A stretch of DNA of 64,000 nt from Sphingomonas_B tabacisoli (GCF_042678385.1 NZ_JBHUDY010000002.1:248001-312000), one strand, 5' to 3'; positions 38,106 to 47,385 are shown, counted from the stretch's first letter. Made by a program: numbers and translations. Notes: a model not told the origin generated them from the sequence alone.

Positions 38106-38567
38106 TCAGCCCATCATCAGCGCGTCGATCGCGCCCTGAAGGATGTAGGCCGCCGCCATCTTGTCGACGAGTTCGGCACGCCGCGCGCGGCTGGCGTCGG
38201 CGTCGAGCAAGGTGCGCGTGACGGCCTGGGTCGACCAACGCTCGTCCCATAGCAGGATCGGCAGGCCGGTCGGCTCCATGTTTCGCGCGAACGCCCGCAC
38301 CGACTGGGTGCGCGGCGAATCGCTGCCGTCGAGGTTCAGCGGCAGGCCGATCACCAACCCCTTCACCGCTTGCGCCGCGATCAGCTTGTCCAGCGCCGCC
38401 TTGTCGACGCTGAACTTGGTGCGGCGAATCAGCTCGGCCGGGCTCGCGATCGACCAGCCAGCATCGCACAGCGCCGTGCCGATCGTCTTGGTGCCGACGT
38501 CGAGCCCGAGCAGCCGCCCGCCCATCGGCAGCGCCGCGCGGAAGTCACTCGTCGCATGAAAGATCAT
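38106..38567 (-). CDS. ruvX: Putative pre-16S rRNA nuclease / Holliday junction resolvase-like YqgF
   Basis: A 153-residue RNase H-fold protein: RLLGLDVGTKTIGTALCDAGW (first catalytic Asp), GLVIGLPLNLDGSDSPRTQSVRAFA, LLWDERWSTQAVTRTL (Glu) and ELVDKMAAAYILQGAID (last Asp). YqgF is needed for 16S rRNA 5'-end maturation in E. coli. The first ~14 residues are extra, and a start at Met15 (MGGRLLGLD) is possible. Confidence 0.93.
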   Translation of the reverse strand: MIFHATSDFRAALPMGGRLLGLDVGTKTIGTALCDAGWSIASPAELIRRTKFSVDKAALDKLIAAQAVKGLVIGLPLNLDGSDSPRTQSVRAFARNMEPTGLPILLWDERWSTQAVTRTLLDADASRARRAELVDKMAAAYILQGAIDALMMG

Positions 38568-38583
38568 CCAAACATCTTAGCTC

Positions 38584-38663
38584 GTCGTTGCGAGCGTAGC
38601 GAAGCAATCCAGTGCGGCGAATGTCACGGATGGATTGCTTCGTCGCTTCGCTCCTCGCAATGA
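38584..38663. repeat. Family E palindromic repeat between ruvX and the DUF3089 gene
   Basis: The arms are cgttgcgagcgtagcgaagcaatcca (38585-38611) and tggattgcttcgtcgcttcgctcctcgcaatg (38631-38661). It occupies most of the 107-bp gap upstream of ruvX. A single copy was seen in this window. Confidence 0.85.
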
Positions 38664-38674
38664 CATGCTGAGAG

Positions 38675-39781
38675 TCATTTCCCGAACGCCGCAAGCCGCC
38701 GCGCCGCATCGGCACGGACATTCGCCCAGAACAGGCTGATGTCGAACACGTGATAATTGTTGCCGGGCAGCACATATTGCCCAAGCTTCGGTCCCGGTCC
38801 GATCAGCAAGATACCGCGTTTGCCGCAACGCGCCGGCACCACGCCTGGCTTCAGCTCGGCGGTCGAGAAATCGTCACTCGGGAACAGCGTGCCCAGATTG
38901 GCTTCAGCCGGCGCTTCGCCGTTCTGCGTGCCGGTGATCGGGTTCACGCATAGAAAGTCGGTGCCCTTCCGCGGCTGGCCGTTGAAGCCGGTTGTCGCGT
39001 CATAGGTGTCGATGATCAGCTTCGGGTCGGCCGGCTCGGCGAAGCTTTGCCACGAGAGGATGCAGCCCGACTGGTCGGCCGTAGCGCAGGCCGGCAGACC
39101 GAGCGCGGCAAGATCGGTTTCGATCGAAACCGGCCAGCCGACGACATAGGCGGCAACGATTCGCTTCGCGAGCGGCGTGCCGGCGATCTTCTCGCGCAGC
39201 AGCCGGGTCAGGTGCAGCGCGCCCTGGCTGTGCCCGGCAAGGAAGATCGGCTGGTCCTTGGGAATGTCGCGCACGAACTCGTCGAAGGCGAGCGCGACGT
39301 CGCGATAGGCGAGGTCCAGCGCCCTGCCGGCATCCGCCTCGGTGGTCAGGAAAGCGCCGAACGTGGCCTGCCGGTATTTGGGCGCCCAGACCTCCGCGAC
39401 TTCGTTCCACGCGCTCGCCTGGCCGCGAATGAACAGCCGGGCGCGCTCGTTCGCTTCGGCGTTGTCGAGCGGCATGTTCCAGGCATTGCGGTCGAGAAAA
39501 CTGGTCGGATGGATGAAGAACAGCGCCGCTTTCGGCTTCGGGTTGGGCGCATAGCCGGCCGGCGCCCACAAGGCGGGGTCGTCGGCGCTGTTCGGCGGCC
39601 GCGAATACCACATGCGCGGATCGGCATAGGCCGTCTTCGGCTGGGCCGGTTCGGCCTTGAACGCGACCTTGGGCACGAAGGCCTGGGCGATCAGCTTCTG
39701 CCCCGCAAGCTGCCAGACGATGCCGGCGCCCAGCACCAGCACGATCAGCCCTGCGATGATGTAGAGGAATTTGCGATCCAA
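38675..39781 (-). CDS. DUF3089 family alpha/beta-hydrolase-like protein, membrane-anchored
   Basis: A protein of 368 residues. The open frame extends far upstream (to 40507) through a repeat and the antisense of gatC, but homology begins near DRKFLYIIAGLIVLVLGAGIVWQL, so TTG 39781 is taken as the start. One N-terminal TM is followed by FFIHPTSFLDRNAWN, DIPKDQPIFLAGHSQGALHL (nucleophile elbow GHSQG), and a GRPL-like tail ending NNYHVFDISLFWANVRADAARR. These are DUF3089 traits (lysophospholipase-like fold). Function unknown. The start is uncertain. Confidence 0.8.
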   Translation of the reverse strand: MDRKFLYIIAGLIVLVLGAGIVWQLAGQKLIAQAFVPKVAFKAEPAQPKTAYADPRMWYSRPPNSADDPALWAPAGYAPNPKPKAALFFIHPTSFLDRNAWNMPLDNAEANERARLFIRGQASAWNEVAEVWAPKYRQATFGAFLTTEADAGRALDLAYRDVALAFDEFVRDIPKDQPIFLAGHSQGALHLTRLLREKIAGTPLAKRIVAAYVVGWPVSIETDLAALGLPACATADQSGCILSWQSFAEPADPKLIIDTYDATTGFNGQPRKGTDFLCVNPITGTQNGEAPAEANLGTLFPSDDFSTAELKPGVVPARCGKRGILLIGPGPKLGQYVLPGNNYHVFDISLFWANVRADAARRLAAFGK

Positions 39782-39793
39782 GGGCTCTCTTTC

Positions 39794-39885
39794 GTCACCC
39801 CGGCCTTGAGCCGGGGTCCCGCTTCTTCTGTCCTCTAAGAAAGAAGCGGGATGCCGGGTCAAGCCTCTCCTGAGCTTGTCGAAGG
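39794..39885. repeat. Family H palindrome plus a half family B unit, upstream of gatC
   Basis: The arms are tcaccccggccttgagccggggtcccgcttctt (39795-39827) and aagaagcgggatgccgggtcaag (39841-39863). Directly after comes ctcctgagcttgtcgaagggg, one arm of family B. The gap between the DUF3089 gene and gatC is 160 bp and is mostly this mosaic. Confidence 0.7.
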
Positions 39886-39941
39886 GGCCGCGTGACGAGT
39901 GGTGGTTGCCGTAAGGCGGACCCGATGCTAGCCGCGCCGCC

Positions 39942-40229
39942 ATGTCCGTCGACCTGGCAACCGTGCGAAAAGTGGCCGGCCTCGCGCGCATCGCGATCAG
40001 CGATGCCGAGGCCGATGCGCTCGTCCCCGAACTCAACAACATCCTGGGCTGGATCGAGCAGCTCCAGGAAGTGGACACGGCCGATATCGAGCCGATGACC
40101 GCGGTGATCCCGAACCGTCTCCGCCTGCGCGACGACGTCGTGACGGACGGCGACATCCGCGACCAGGTGCTCGCCAATGCGCCCCAGGCCGAACACGGCT
40201 TCTTCGCCGTCCCCAAGGTGATCGAATAA
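39942..40229 (+). CDS. gatC: Asp-tRNA(Asn)/Glu-tRNA(Gln) amidotransferase subunit C
   Basis: A 95-residue belt subunit that holds GatA to GatB. It has the family pattern SVDLATVRKVAGLARIAISDAEADALVPELNNILGWIEQLQEVDT, then PMTAVIPNRLRLRDDVVTDG and NAPQAEHGFFAVPKVIE. Its stop overlaps the gatA start (TAATG). Confidence 0.95.
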   Translation: MSVDLATVRKVAGLARIAISDAEADALVPELNNILGWIEQLQEVDTADIEPMTAVIPNRLRLRDDVVTDGDIRDQVLANAPQAEHGFFAVPKVIE

Positions 40230-41710
40230 TGAGCGCGATCACCGACCTGACCGTCGCCGAGCTGCGCGACGGCGTCCGCGACGGCGCCTTCTCCGCGCGC
40301 GAAGTGGCCGAGGCGTTCAACGCCGCGGTCGCCGCCGCCAAGCCGCTCAACGCCTTCATCGTCGAGACGCCCGAGCATGCGCTCGCCGCCGCCGATCAGG
40401 CGGACAAGGACCGAGCGGCGGGCAGCGTCAAGCCGCTCTCCGGCGTCCCGCTCGGCATCAAGGATCTTTTCTGCACCGTCGGCGTGCAGGCGACCGCCGC
40501 CAGCCACATCCTTGAAGGCTTCAGGCCGACCTACGAATCGACCGTCACCGCGAACCTGTGGCGCGCAGGCGCGGGCATGCTCGGCAAGCTCAACATGGAC
40601 CAGTTCGCGATGGGCTCGTCGAACGAGACCAGCGCGTTCGGCAACGTCATCTCGCCCTGGCGGCGGAGCGACGGCGGCAATGCGCCGCTCGCCCCCGGCG
40701 GTTCATCGGGCGGCAGCTCGGCGGCAGTCGCCGCGCGTATCGCGCCGGGTGCGACCGGCACCGACACCGGCGGCTCGATCCGCCAGCCCGCGGCGTTCAC
40801 CGGCATTTCGGGCATCAAGCCGACCTATGGCCGCTGCTCGCGCTGGGGCGTCGTCGCTTTCGCCTCGTCGCTCGATCAGGCCGGCCCGATGGCGCGCACC
40901 GTCCGCGATTGCGCGATCATGCTCGAAGCGATGGCGGGCTTCGACCCGAAGGACGCGACCTCGCTCCAGCTCCCGGTCCCCGCTTGGGAACAGGGCCTGT
41001 CCGCCAATCTCAAAGGCAAGCGCGTCGGCATTCCGAAGGAATACCGCGTCGACAACATGCCGCCGGAGATCGACGCGCTCTGGCGGCAGGGCGTGGAATG
41101 GTTGAAGGATGCGGGCGCCGAGGTCGTCGAGGTCTCGCTCCCCCACACGAAATACGCGTTGCCCGCCTATTATATCATCGCGCCGGCCGAGGCGTCGTCG
41201 AACCTCGCTCGCTACGACGGCGTCCGCTACGGCCTGCGCGAGCTGCCCGAAGGCGCCGGCCTGCAGGACATGTATGCGGCCACCCGCGCGGCGGGCTTCG
41301 GCCCGGAGGTCAAGCGCCGGCTGATGATCGGCACCTATGTGCTCTCGGCCGGCTTCTACGACGCTTACTACAATCAGGCGCAGAAGGTCCGCGCGCTGAT
41401 CGCCCGCGACTTTGACGACGGATGGGAGCATTGCGACCTGCTGCTGACGCCGACCGCGCCTTCCGCCGCTTTCGCGCTGGGCGAGAAATCGGCCGATCCG
41501 ATCGCGATGTATCTGAACGACGTCTTCACCGTGCCGTCGTCGCTGGCCGGCTTGCCGGCGATGTCGGTGCCGGCCGGCCTCGACGCGAACGGCCTTCCGC
41601 TGGGCCTGCAGATCATCGGCAAGGCGTTCGACGAACAGGGCGTCCTCAACGCCGGCCTCGCGATCGAAGAACGCGCCGGCTTTACGGCGCGGCCGGGACA
41701 GTGGTGGTAA
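40229..41710 (+). CDS. gatA: Asp-tRNA(Asn)/Glu-tRNA(Gln) amidotransferase subunit A
   Basis: A 493-residue amidase-signature enzyme that releases ammonia from glutamine to amidate Glu-tRNA(Gln). It has the Ser-cisSer-Lys triad: Lys in GVPLGIKDLFC, Ser in LAPGGSSGGSSAAVAAR, and the nucleophile Ser in GTDTGGSIRQPAAF. It is coupled to gatC. The presence of gatCAB implies there is no direct GlnRS route for at least one amide tRNA. Confidence 0.97.
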   Translation: MSAITDLTVAELRDGVRDGAFSAREVAEAFNAAVAAAKPLNAFIVETPEHALAAADQADKDRAAGSVKPLSGVPLGIKDLFCTVGVQATAASHILEGFRPTYESTVTANLWRAGAGMLGKLNMDQFAMGSSNETSAFGNVISPWRRSDGGNAPLAPGGSSGGSSAAVAARIAPGATGTDTGGSIRQPAAFTGISGIKPTYGRCSRWGVVAFASSLDQAGPMARTVRDCAIMLEAMAGFDPKDATSLQLPVPAWEQGLSANLKGKRVGIPKEYRVDNMPPEIDALWRQGVEWLKDAGAEVVEVSLPHTKYALPAYYIIAPAEASSNLARYDGVRYGLRELPEGAGLQDMYAATRAAGFGPEVKRRLMIGTYVLSAGFYDAYYNQAQKVRALIARDFDDGWEHCDLLLTPTAPSAAFALGEKSADPIAMYLNDVFTVPSSLAGLPAMSVPAGLDANGLPLGLQIIGKAFDEQGVLNAGLAIEERAGFTARPGQWW

Positions 41711-41713
41711 AAT

Positions 41714-41738
41714 AATCCTCCCCGTCCCGGGGAGGATT
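41714..41738. terminator. Bidirectional terminator hairpin between gatA and the glycosyltransferase gene
   Basis: A perfect 11-bp stem aatcctccccg / cggggaggatt with loop tcc. It lies between two convergent stops. On the minus strand the stem is followed by a T-rich ATTTT. On the plus strand the tail is short. Confidence 0.65.
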
Positions 41739-42700
41739 TAACTGCCCGGCGCCTTCAGCCCCAGATAGGCCAGCCGCTTCATCTCGCGCCGGCCGCGCGT
41801 GACCGTGTCGAGGATCAGACCGCACGACAGGCTGACGATGCCGAGCAGCACCAGCCCTGTGCACAGGATCGCGGTCGGGATGCGCGGCACCAGCCCGGTT
41901 TCGAGATAGGTCCAGAGCAGGTCGAGCGAGAGACCCAGCGCGGCCAACAGAAACAATCCCGTGAATATGCCGAAGAACGCGACCGGCTTTTCGATCCGGT
42001 ACAGGTTCAGGATCAGCCGCAGGATGCGGAAGCCGTCGCGATAGGTCGAAAGCTTCGATTCGGAGCCTTCCGGCCGCGCGGCATAGGGCGTCGCCATTTC
42101 GGACACCGGCATCTTCAGCTCCAGCGCGTGGACGCTGATCTCGGTCTCGATCTCGAACCCTTCCGACAGCACAGGGAAGGATTTGACGAAGCGCTTGGAG
42201 AACACGCGATAGCCCGACAGGATATCGCTGAAGGTCTGGCCGAAAATCCAGGTGACGCAGCCGGTCAGCATGCGGTTGCCGAAGCGGTGGCCGCGCCGAT
42301 AGGCTTCCTGCGCGTCGCTCTCGCGTGTGCCGACGACCATGTCGAGCTGCTCGCTGACCAGCCGTTCAATCATCCGTGGCGCGGCGGTCGCATCATAGGT
42401 CGCGTCACCGTCGGACAGCACATAGATGTCGGCGTCCACGTCTGCGAACATGCGGCGGACGACATTGCCCTTGCCCTGCGTCCGCTCGCTGCGGACGAAC
42501 GCGCCGGCTTCCCGCGCGACGCGGATCGTGTCGTCCTTCGAATTGTTGTCGTAAACGTAGATCGCCGCATCCGGCAGCGCGCGCCGGAACCCCTCGATCG
42601 TCTGGGCGATCGCCGCCGCTTCGTTGTAGCAGGGGAGCAGCACCGCAATGCGCGGATGGGTTTCCGCCGAAGTTGCCGCCAGCCGTTCGACCATATTCAT
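41738..42700 (-). CDS. Family 2 glycosyltransferase with two C-terminal TM helices (DPM1/GtrB-like)
   Basis: A 320-residue protein starting at ATG 42700, with aaggag eight bases upstream (a GTG at 42718 is also open). It has a GT-A nucleotide-sugar site (PRIAVLLPCYNEAAAIAQTIEGF, YVYDNNSKDDT), the acidic DGDATYD motif and a region like SDILSGYRVFSKRFVKSFP. Two C-terminal hydrophobic hairpins (about residues 225-250 and 265-290) follow. These enzymes load a sugar on a polyprenyl phosphate at the inner membrane. The sugar is unknown. Confidence 0.85.
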   Translation of the reverse strand: MNMVERLAATSAETHPRIAVLLPCYNEAAAIAQTIEGFRRALPDAAIYVYDNNSKDDTIRVAREAGAFVRSERTQGKGNVVRRMFADVDADIYVLSDGDATYDATAAPRMIERLVSEQLDMVVGTRESDAQEAYRRGHRFGNRMLTGCVTWIFGQTFSDILSGYRVFSKRFVKSFPVLSEGFEIETEISVHALELKMPVSEMATPYAARPEGSESKLSTYRDGFRILRLILNLYRIEKPVAFFGIFTGLFLLAALGLSLDLLWTYLETGLVPRIPTAILCTGLVLLGIVSLSCGLILDTVTRGRREMKRLAYLGLKAPGS

Positions 42701-42759
42701 GGAGCGGCTCCTTAGCACCGAAGTCTTGCCGAAGCGCTAGTCTCTTGCGAAGGGGGGCT

Positions 42760-44244
42760 ATGGCTACCGCAGCATCATCCAGCTACCGCGTCCAGGGCGC
42801 CACCGGCGAGTGGGAGGTCGTGATCGGCCTCGAGGTCCACGCCCAGATCACTGCCTCCAAGGCGAAGCTCTTCTCGGGCGCCGCGACGGCGTTCGGCGCC
42901 GAACCGAATGCGCAAGTGTCCCTCGTCGATGCGGCGATGCCTGGCATGCTGCCCGTTCCCAACCGCGAGTGCATCCGGCAGGCGGTGCGCACCGGCATGG
43001 CGCTGGATGCGGCAATCAACCGCTGGTCGCGTTTCGATCGCAAGAACTATTTCTACGCCGATCTGCCGCAGGGCTACCAGATCTCGCAGCTCTACCACCC
43101 GCTGGTCGGCGAAGGCTCCGTCACGATCGAACCGGCCGAGGGCGAGGAAAAGACCATCGGCATCGAACGCATCCATGTCGAGCAGGACGCCGGCAAGCTG
43201 ATGCACGACCAGCATCCGACGCGCTCGTACGTCGACCTCAACCGCTCGGGCGTGGCGCTGATGGAGATCGTGTCGAAGCCCGACATGCGTTCGCCCGCCG
43301 ACGCCGGCGCCTATCTCCGCAAGCTCCGCTCGATCCTCCGCTATGTCGGCTCGTGCGACGGCAACATGGAGGAAGGCTCGATGCGTGCCGACGTGAACGT
43401 GTCGGTGCGCAAGCCCGGCGAGGCGTTCGGCACCCGCACCGAGACCAAGAACGTCAACTCCGTCCGCTTCGTGATGCAGGCGATCGAATACGAAGCGAGC
43501 CGTCAGGTCGACGTGCTCGAATCGGGCGGCCGCATCGTCCAGGAAACGCGGCTGTTCGATCCCGACAAAGGCGAAACACGCTCGATGCGCTCCAAGGAAG
43601 ACGCGCACGATTACCGCTATTTTCCCGATCCCGACCTGCTGCCGCTGGAGCTGGACGAGGCGTTCCTCGCCGAATGCCGCGACAGCTTGCCGGAACTCCC
43701 CGACGCCAAGCGCCGCCGCTACGAAAACGAGCTCGGCATCAGCGCCTACAACGCCGACGTGCTGACCGCCGAGGTCGAGACCGCGCGCTGGTTCGAAGCG
43801 CTTCTGAAAGAAGCCGGCGACAAGGTCGGCGGCAAGGCCGCATCCAACTGGGTCATCTCCGACCTGTTCGGCGCGCTCAACCGTCTCGGCCTGTCGATCG
43901 ACGAAAGCCCGGTCAGCCCGAAACAGGGCGCGGCGCTTCTCGCGCTCGTCGCCGACGGCACGCTCTCCGGTACGCTTGCCAAGCAGGTGTTCGAGATCAT
44001 GCTCGAAACCCGCGAGGATCCCGCGGCGATCGTCGAGGCCCGCGGCCTGAAGCAGACCAGCGACACCGGCGCGATCGAGGCGGAAATCGCCAAGGTCCTC
44101 GCCGCCAACGCCGACAAGGTCGAGCAGTACAAGGCCGGCAAGCAGGCGCTCTTCGGCTTCTTCGTCGGCCAGACGATGAAGGCGATGGCCGGCAAGGCCA
44201 ACCCGCAGGTCGTCAACGAACTGCTGAAAAAGGCGCTGGGCTAA
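42760..44244 (+). CDS. gatB: Asp-tRNA(Asn)/Glu-tRNA(Gln) amidotransferase subunit B
   Basis: A 494-residue tRNA-binding/kinase subunit. The start is ATG 42760 (MATAASSSYRVQGATGEWEVVIGLEVHAQI). The frame is open further upstream but antisense to the glycosyltransferase gene. Typical segments: KNYFYADLPQGYQISQ, GSCDGNMEEGSMRADVNVSVR and KEDAHDYRYFPDPDLLPL. A C-terminal YqeY-like domain ends in KANPQVVNELLKKAL. The antisense glycosyltransferase separates it from gatCA, so it has its own promoter. It overlaps the ligase 3' end by four bases. Confidence 0.96.
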   Translation: MATAASSSYRVQGATGEWEVVIGLEVHAQITASKAKLFSGAATAFGAEPNAQVSLVDAAMPGMLPVPNRECIRQAVRTGMALDAAINRWSRFDRKNYFYADLPQGYQISQLYHPLVGEGSVTIEPAEGEEKTIGIERIHVEQDAGKLMHDQHPTRSYVDLNRSGVALMEIVSKPDMRSPADAGAYLRKLRSILRYVGSCDGNMEEGSMRADVNVSVRKPGEAFGTRTETKNVNSVRFVMQAIEYEASRQVDVLESGGRIVQETRLFDPDKGETRSMRSKEDAHDYRYFPDPDLLPLELDEAFLAECRDSLPELPDAKRRRYENELGISAYNADVLTAEVETARWFEALLKEAGDKVGGKAASNWVISDLFGALNRLGLSIDESPVSPKQGAALLALVADGTLSGTLAKQVFEIMLETREDPAAIVEARGLKQTSDTGAIEAEIAKVLAANADKVEQYKAGKQALFGFFVGQTMKAMAGKANPQVVNELLKKALG

Positions 44245-45242
44245 AGCAGGCTTTCCAGCTCCGCCGGCCGCAGCTCGCTGGCGAGCTGGTCGAACCGGCA
44301 CTGCTCCGGCGCCTTGTCGGGCCGCCAGCGCAGGAAGCGCGTTGCGTGGCGGAAGCGATGGCCGGTCACCTGATCGTATTTGACCTCGGCGATCAGGTCC
44401 CACCGCAGCGGCTGCCATTCCCCGGAGCGTTCGGTCGACCAGCGGCTCGGACCGCCGGGCGCATCGCCGGTGAAGCCCGGCGGCGCCACCATCGCTTCCA
44501 GCCGTTCCGTCAGCTCCACCTTGTCGCCCGGCGGCGGGCAGAAGCCGACATGGTGCAGCTTGCCGTCGTCGCCGAACAGGCCGAGCAGCAGCGATCCGAC
44601 CTCCTTCTTGCCTGACGCATATCGGAACCCGCCCACCACGCAGTCGGCCGAGCGGATCTGCTTGACCTTCAGCATCGCCCGTTCGCCCGGCTGGTAGGGT
44701 TCGTCAGACCGCTTCGCCACGACGCCGTCCAGTGCGCCGCCTGAGCGGGCGAGCCAAGATCTGGCTCGCTCGCAATCGATGGTCGCAGGCGACAGCAGCA
44801 GGGAGGCCGAACCATGCGCGGCGTGAAACCGCTCCAACTCGGCCCGCCTCACTGACAGCGGCTCCGGCGCCAGCATCTTTCCGCCGATCGCCAGCAGGTC
44901 GAACAGCATGTACTGCGCCGGCGTCTCCTTAGCGAGCTTGCGCACCCGGCTTTCGGCCGGATGCAGCCGCAACTGCAGCGCCTCGAACGACAGGCAGTCG
45001 CCGACCGGAATGATGAGCTCACCGTCGAGAATGAAGCGCTTGGCCTTCAGCGCCTCCAGCATCGCCACGACCTCGGGGAAATAGCGCCCGAGCGGCTTGC
45101 CCGACTTCGAGATCAGCTCGACCCGCTCGCCCTCGCGAACGGCGATGCAGCGAAACCCGTCCCACTTCGGCTCGAACTGCCAGCCGTCGCCGCCCGGCAG
45201 ATCGTCGACCAGTTTCGCTTCCATTGGGGCCAGCACATCCAT
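44241..45242 (-). CDS. ATP-dependent DNA ligase (LigC/LigD-type, stand-alone)
   Basis: A 333-residue nucleotidyltransferase plus OB fold. Motif I is EPKWDGFR with the AMP-accepting Lys (about residue 26), motif III region LDGELII, motif IV DGVVAKR and motif V region LKVKQIR. The C-terminal OB domain starts near DCVVGGFRYASGKK. There is no fused polymerase or nuclease domain and no Ku gene nearby, so it is a LigC-like repair ligase rather than a full LigD. It is convergent with gatB. Confidence 0.9.
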   Translation of the reverse strand: MDVLAPMEAKLVDDLPGGDGWQFEPKWDGFRCIAVREGERVELISKSGKPLGRYFPEVVAMLEALKAKRFILDGELIIPVGDCLSFEALQLRLHPAESRVRKLAKETPAQYMLFDLLAIGGKMLAPEPLSVRRAELERFHAAHGSASLLLSPATIDCERARSWLARSGGALDGVVAKRSDEPYQPGERAMLKVKQIRSADCVVGGFRYASGKKEVGSLLLGLFGDDGKLHHVGFCPPPGDKVELTERLEAMVAPPGFTGDAPGGPSRWSTERSGEWQPLRWDLIAEVKYDQVTGHRFRHATRFLRWRPDKAPEQCRFDQLASELRPAELESLL

Positions 45243-45294
45243 GCCGCCCCAACGCGCGAATCAGCACATGGCAACCGACGCAGCGCGTCCCTGC

Positions 45295-46296
45295 TCACTC
45301 TGTTACTGGCGCGGGTTCAGCATCGGACAGGCGCCGCTGGTGCTTTTCGATCGCTATGAGGAGGAAAAAGAACATCAACACCAAAAAGCCGCCAAAAACA
45401 TAAAGCGCCCAACCGAACGAGGCTTTGCCCTCTGAAACTCCAAGTTCGATCGCGCTGCGCTCTTGAGCGGCCTCTTCCGCATATTGTTGGCGACGAGAGG
45501 TAAGCAGGTCGAAGAAGCGGTCCTGGAACGCTCGGAACACTTGCGTGTAAGAAGCAACGCCCTTCGGCAGTTGCATCGAACAAACACGTTCCTGATACGG
45601 GATGGCGACAGGGCGTCGCACCGGGCAACCCATAGGATCAGCATACCAGTCGGAACACGCCATGCTGTAGCGATCCCACCCACTGCGATATTCTGTCCGA
45701 ACTCGATCGACATTGTTGCAGGTCTGCACTTTTGCCGCCGACCGGTAACGCTCCAGCCGCTTGACGGTCTCTGGATTGCTTGCCGCCGCTGTCATGGTGG
45801 TGAGGAGCGTATCTAGATCGGCCAAGTCCTCGCTCGCGTTAAGCTTGCCTTGCGCAATCCGTGACAAGCGGTCCTGGCTTTGAACGAACGCATCATCGAA
45901 CTCGTCTTGCGACAGCGACTTATCTTCCGGCCGCTTGAAGCGCTCGAACTGTGAACGATAAAGGCCGAAATAGCTTTTCACGAACTGGCCATAAGCGCGA
46001 TGCTCTTCTGCGCTCGCCTTCGCCTCTTGGGCCTCCGTAGCAATCGGAAGCGTCTGGGCAGGAACGACAGCCTCAACCAGTTCGGGCGCGGAGACCTCCG
46101 CCTTTTTTTCGACGACCGAATCGGGGGAGCGGCTAATCTTGTACAAGGCCACGCTGGCCAACCAGACAGCATACAAGATTAGAAGCGTCGCCAGCAGCAG
46201 CACAACGCCGCGCAAAATGCGCAGATAAATATATTCGGCGCGATTGAGCAGACGCGCGACCTTCAGCCCGAATCCGGGCGTTTCCGTGTCGTCCAT
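45295..46296 (-). CDS. Orphan membrane protein with two TM helices and a Cys-containing extracytoplasmic domain
   Basis: A 333-residue protein that I do not recognise. TM1 is at about residues 28-52 (ILRGVVLLLATLLILYAVWLASVAL) and TM2 at about 296-316 (WALYVFGGFLVLMFFFLLIAI). Between them is a probably periplasmic, largely helical domain with four Cys in CNNVDR, MACSDW, MGCPVRR and ERVCSMQ. The DNA is AT-richer than its neighbours (45% and 55% GC in two 60-base lines counted), which suggests recent acquisition. It lies between the ligase and glpX genes with no evident operon partner. Confidence 0.8.
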   Translation of the reverse strand: MDDTETPGFGLKVARLLNRAEYIYLRILRGVVLLLATLLILYAVWLASVALYKISRSPDSVVEKKAEVSAPELVEAVVPAQTLPIATEAQEAKASAEEHRAYGQFVKSYFGLYRSQFERFKRPEDKSLSQDEFDDAFVQSQDRLSRIAQGKLNASEDLADLDTLLTTMTAAASNPETVKRLERYRSAAKVQTCNNVDRVRTEYRSGWDRYSMACSDWYADPMGCPVRRPVAIPYQERVCSMQLPKGVASYTQVFRAFQDRFFDLLTSRRQQYAEEAAQERSAIELGVSEGKASFGWALYVFGGFLVLMFFFLLIAIEKHQRRLSDAEPAPVTE

Positions 46297-46366
46297 GAAC
46301 TTTCCCCCTGTTAGGAGGAGCTTAGCGCCTAGTTCCGGTAACGCAATAACCGCATCCGACTTCCCG

Positions 46367-47335
46367 CTAAGTCGTTTTGTGGTGCTCGGCTTTCACCCAG
46401 CGGACAGTGCCGGTGCTCGCGCGCATGACCACGCTTTCGGTTGTCATGGTGCCGCCCTTGCGCCGCTTCACGCCGTCGAGCAGCGAGCCGTCGGTCACGC
46501 CGGTCGCGGCGAAGATGCAATCGCCCTTGGCCAGTTCGGTCAGGTCATAGACCTTGTTCAGGTCCTCGATGCCCCATTTGCGGGCGCGGGCGCGTTCGTC
46601 GTCGTTCCGGAACAGGAGACGGCCCTTGAACTGGCCGCCGACGCAGCGGAGCGCCGCGGCCGCCAGCACGCCCTCCGGCGCGCCGCCCGATCCCATATAG
46701 ACGTCGATCGTCGTATCGGGATTGGTGGTCGCGATCACGCCGGCCACGTCGCCGTCCGGGATCAGCATGATGCCGCAGCCGACTTGGCGCAGCTCCGCGA
46801 TCAGCTTTTCGTGGCGCGGCCGATCGAGCACGCAGGCGATGATCTCCTTCGGCTTCACGCCCTTTGCGGCGGCAATCGCGCGGACATTCTCGGACGGGCT
46901 CTTGTCCAGGTCGATCACGCCTTCGGGATAGCCGGGGCCGACCGCGAGCTTTTCCATGTAAACGTCGGGCGCGTTCAGCAGGCAGCCATGCTCGGCGATA
47001 GCAAGCACGGCGAGCGCGTTCGGCCCGGCCTTGGCAGTGATGGTCGTGCCTTCCAGCGGATCGAGCGCGATATCGATCGCCGGGCCCTCGCCCGATCCAA
47101 CCTTCTCGCCGATATACAGCATCGGCGCTTCGTCGCGCTCGCCTTCGCCGATCACCACCGTGCCGTCGATGTCGAGCGTGTTCAGCGCCGCGCGCATCGC
47201 CTCGACCGCCGCCGCATCCGCCGCCTTCTCGTCGCCGCGGCCGATCAGCGTCGAAGCCGAGATTGCCGCCGCCTCCGTCACGCGGACCATTTCCAGCACC
47301 AGCACGCGATCCAGATTGTGGCTATGCGAAACCAT
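46367..47335 (-). CDS. glpX: Fructose-1,6-bisphosphatase class II
   Basis: GlpX dephosphorylates fructose-1,6-bisphosphate in gluconeogenesis. The 322-residue protein has the metal-site segments IGEGERDEAPMLYIGEKVG and IALDPLEGTTITAKAG, then YMGSGGAPEGVLAAAALRCVGGQFKGRL, typical of the family. It reads in the same direction as hom, but a small plus-strand gene and a repeat lie between them. Confidence 0.96.
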   Translation of the reverse strand: MVSHSHNLDRVLVLEMVRVTEAAAISASTLIGRGDEKAADAAAVEAMRAALNTLDIDGTVVIGEGERDEAPMLYIGEKVGSGEGPAIDIALDPLEGTTITAKAGPNALAVLAIAEHGCLLNAPDVYMEKLAVGPGYPEGVIDLDKSPSENVRAIAAAKGVKPKEIIACVLDRPRHEKLIAELRQVGCGIMLIPDGDVAGVIATTNPDTTIDVYMGSGGAPEGVLAAAALRCVGGQFKGRLLFRNDDERARARKWGIEDLNKVYDLTELAKGDCIFAATGVTDGSLLDGVKRRKGGTMTTESVVMRASTGTVRWVKAEHHKTT

Positions 47336-47385
47336 CGAAGCTATATCTCCCAGAGTTGGCGCGGCGATAGGCGAGGGATGTTGCG

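Noticed and set aside
38675..40507. 610-residue version of the DUF3089 protein
   Set aside because: The N-terminal 242 residues are antisense gatC/gatA and repeat sequence. Homology starts at the TTG at 39781.
42775..44418. 547-residue minus-strand frame opposite gatB
   Set aside because: Shadow frame. gatB on the plus strand is certain.
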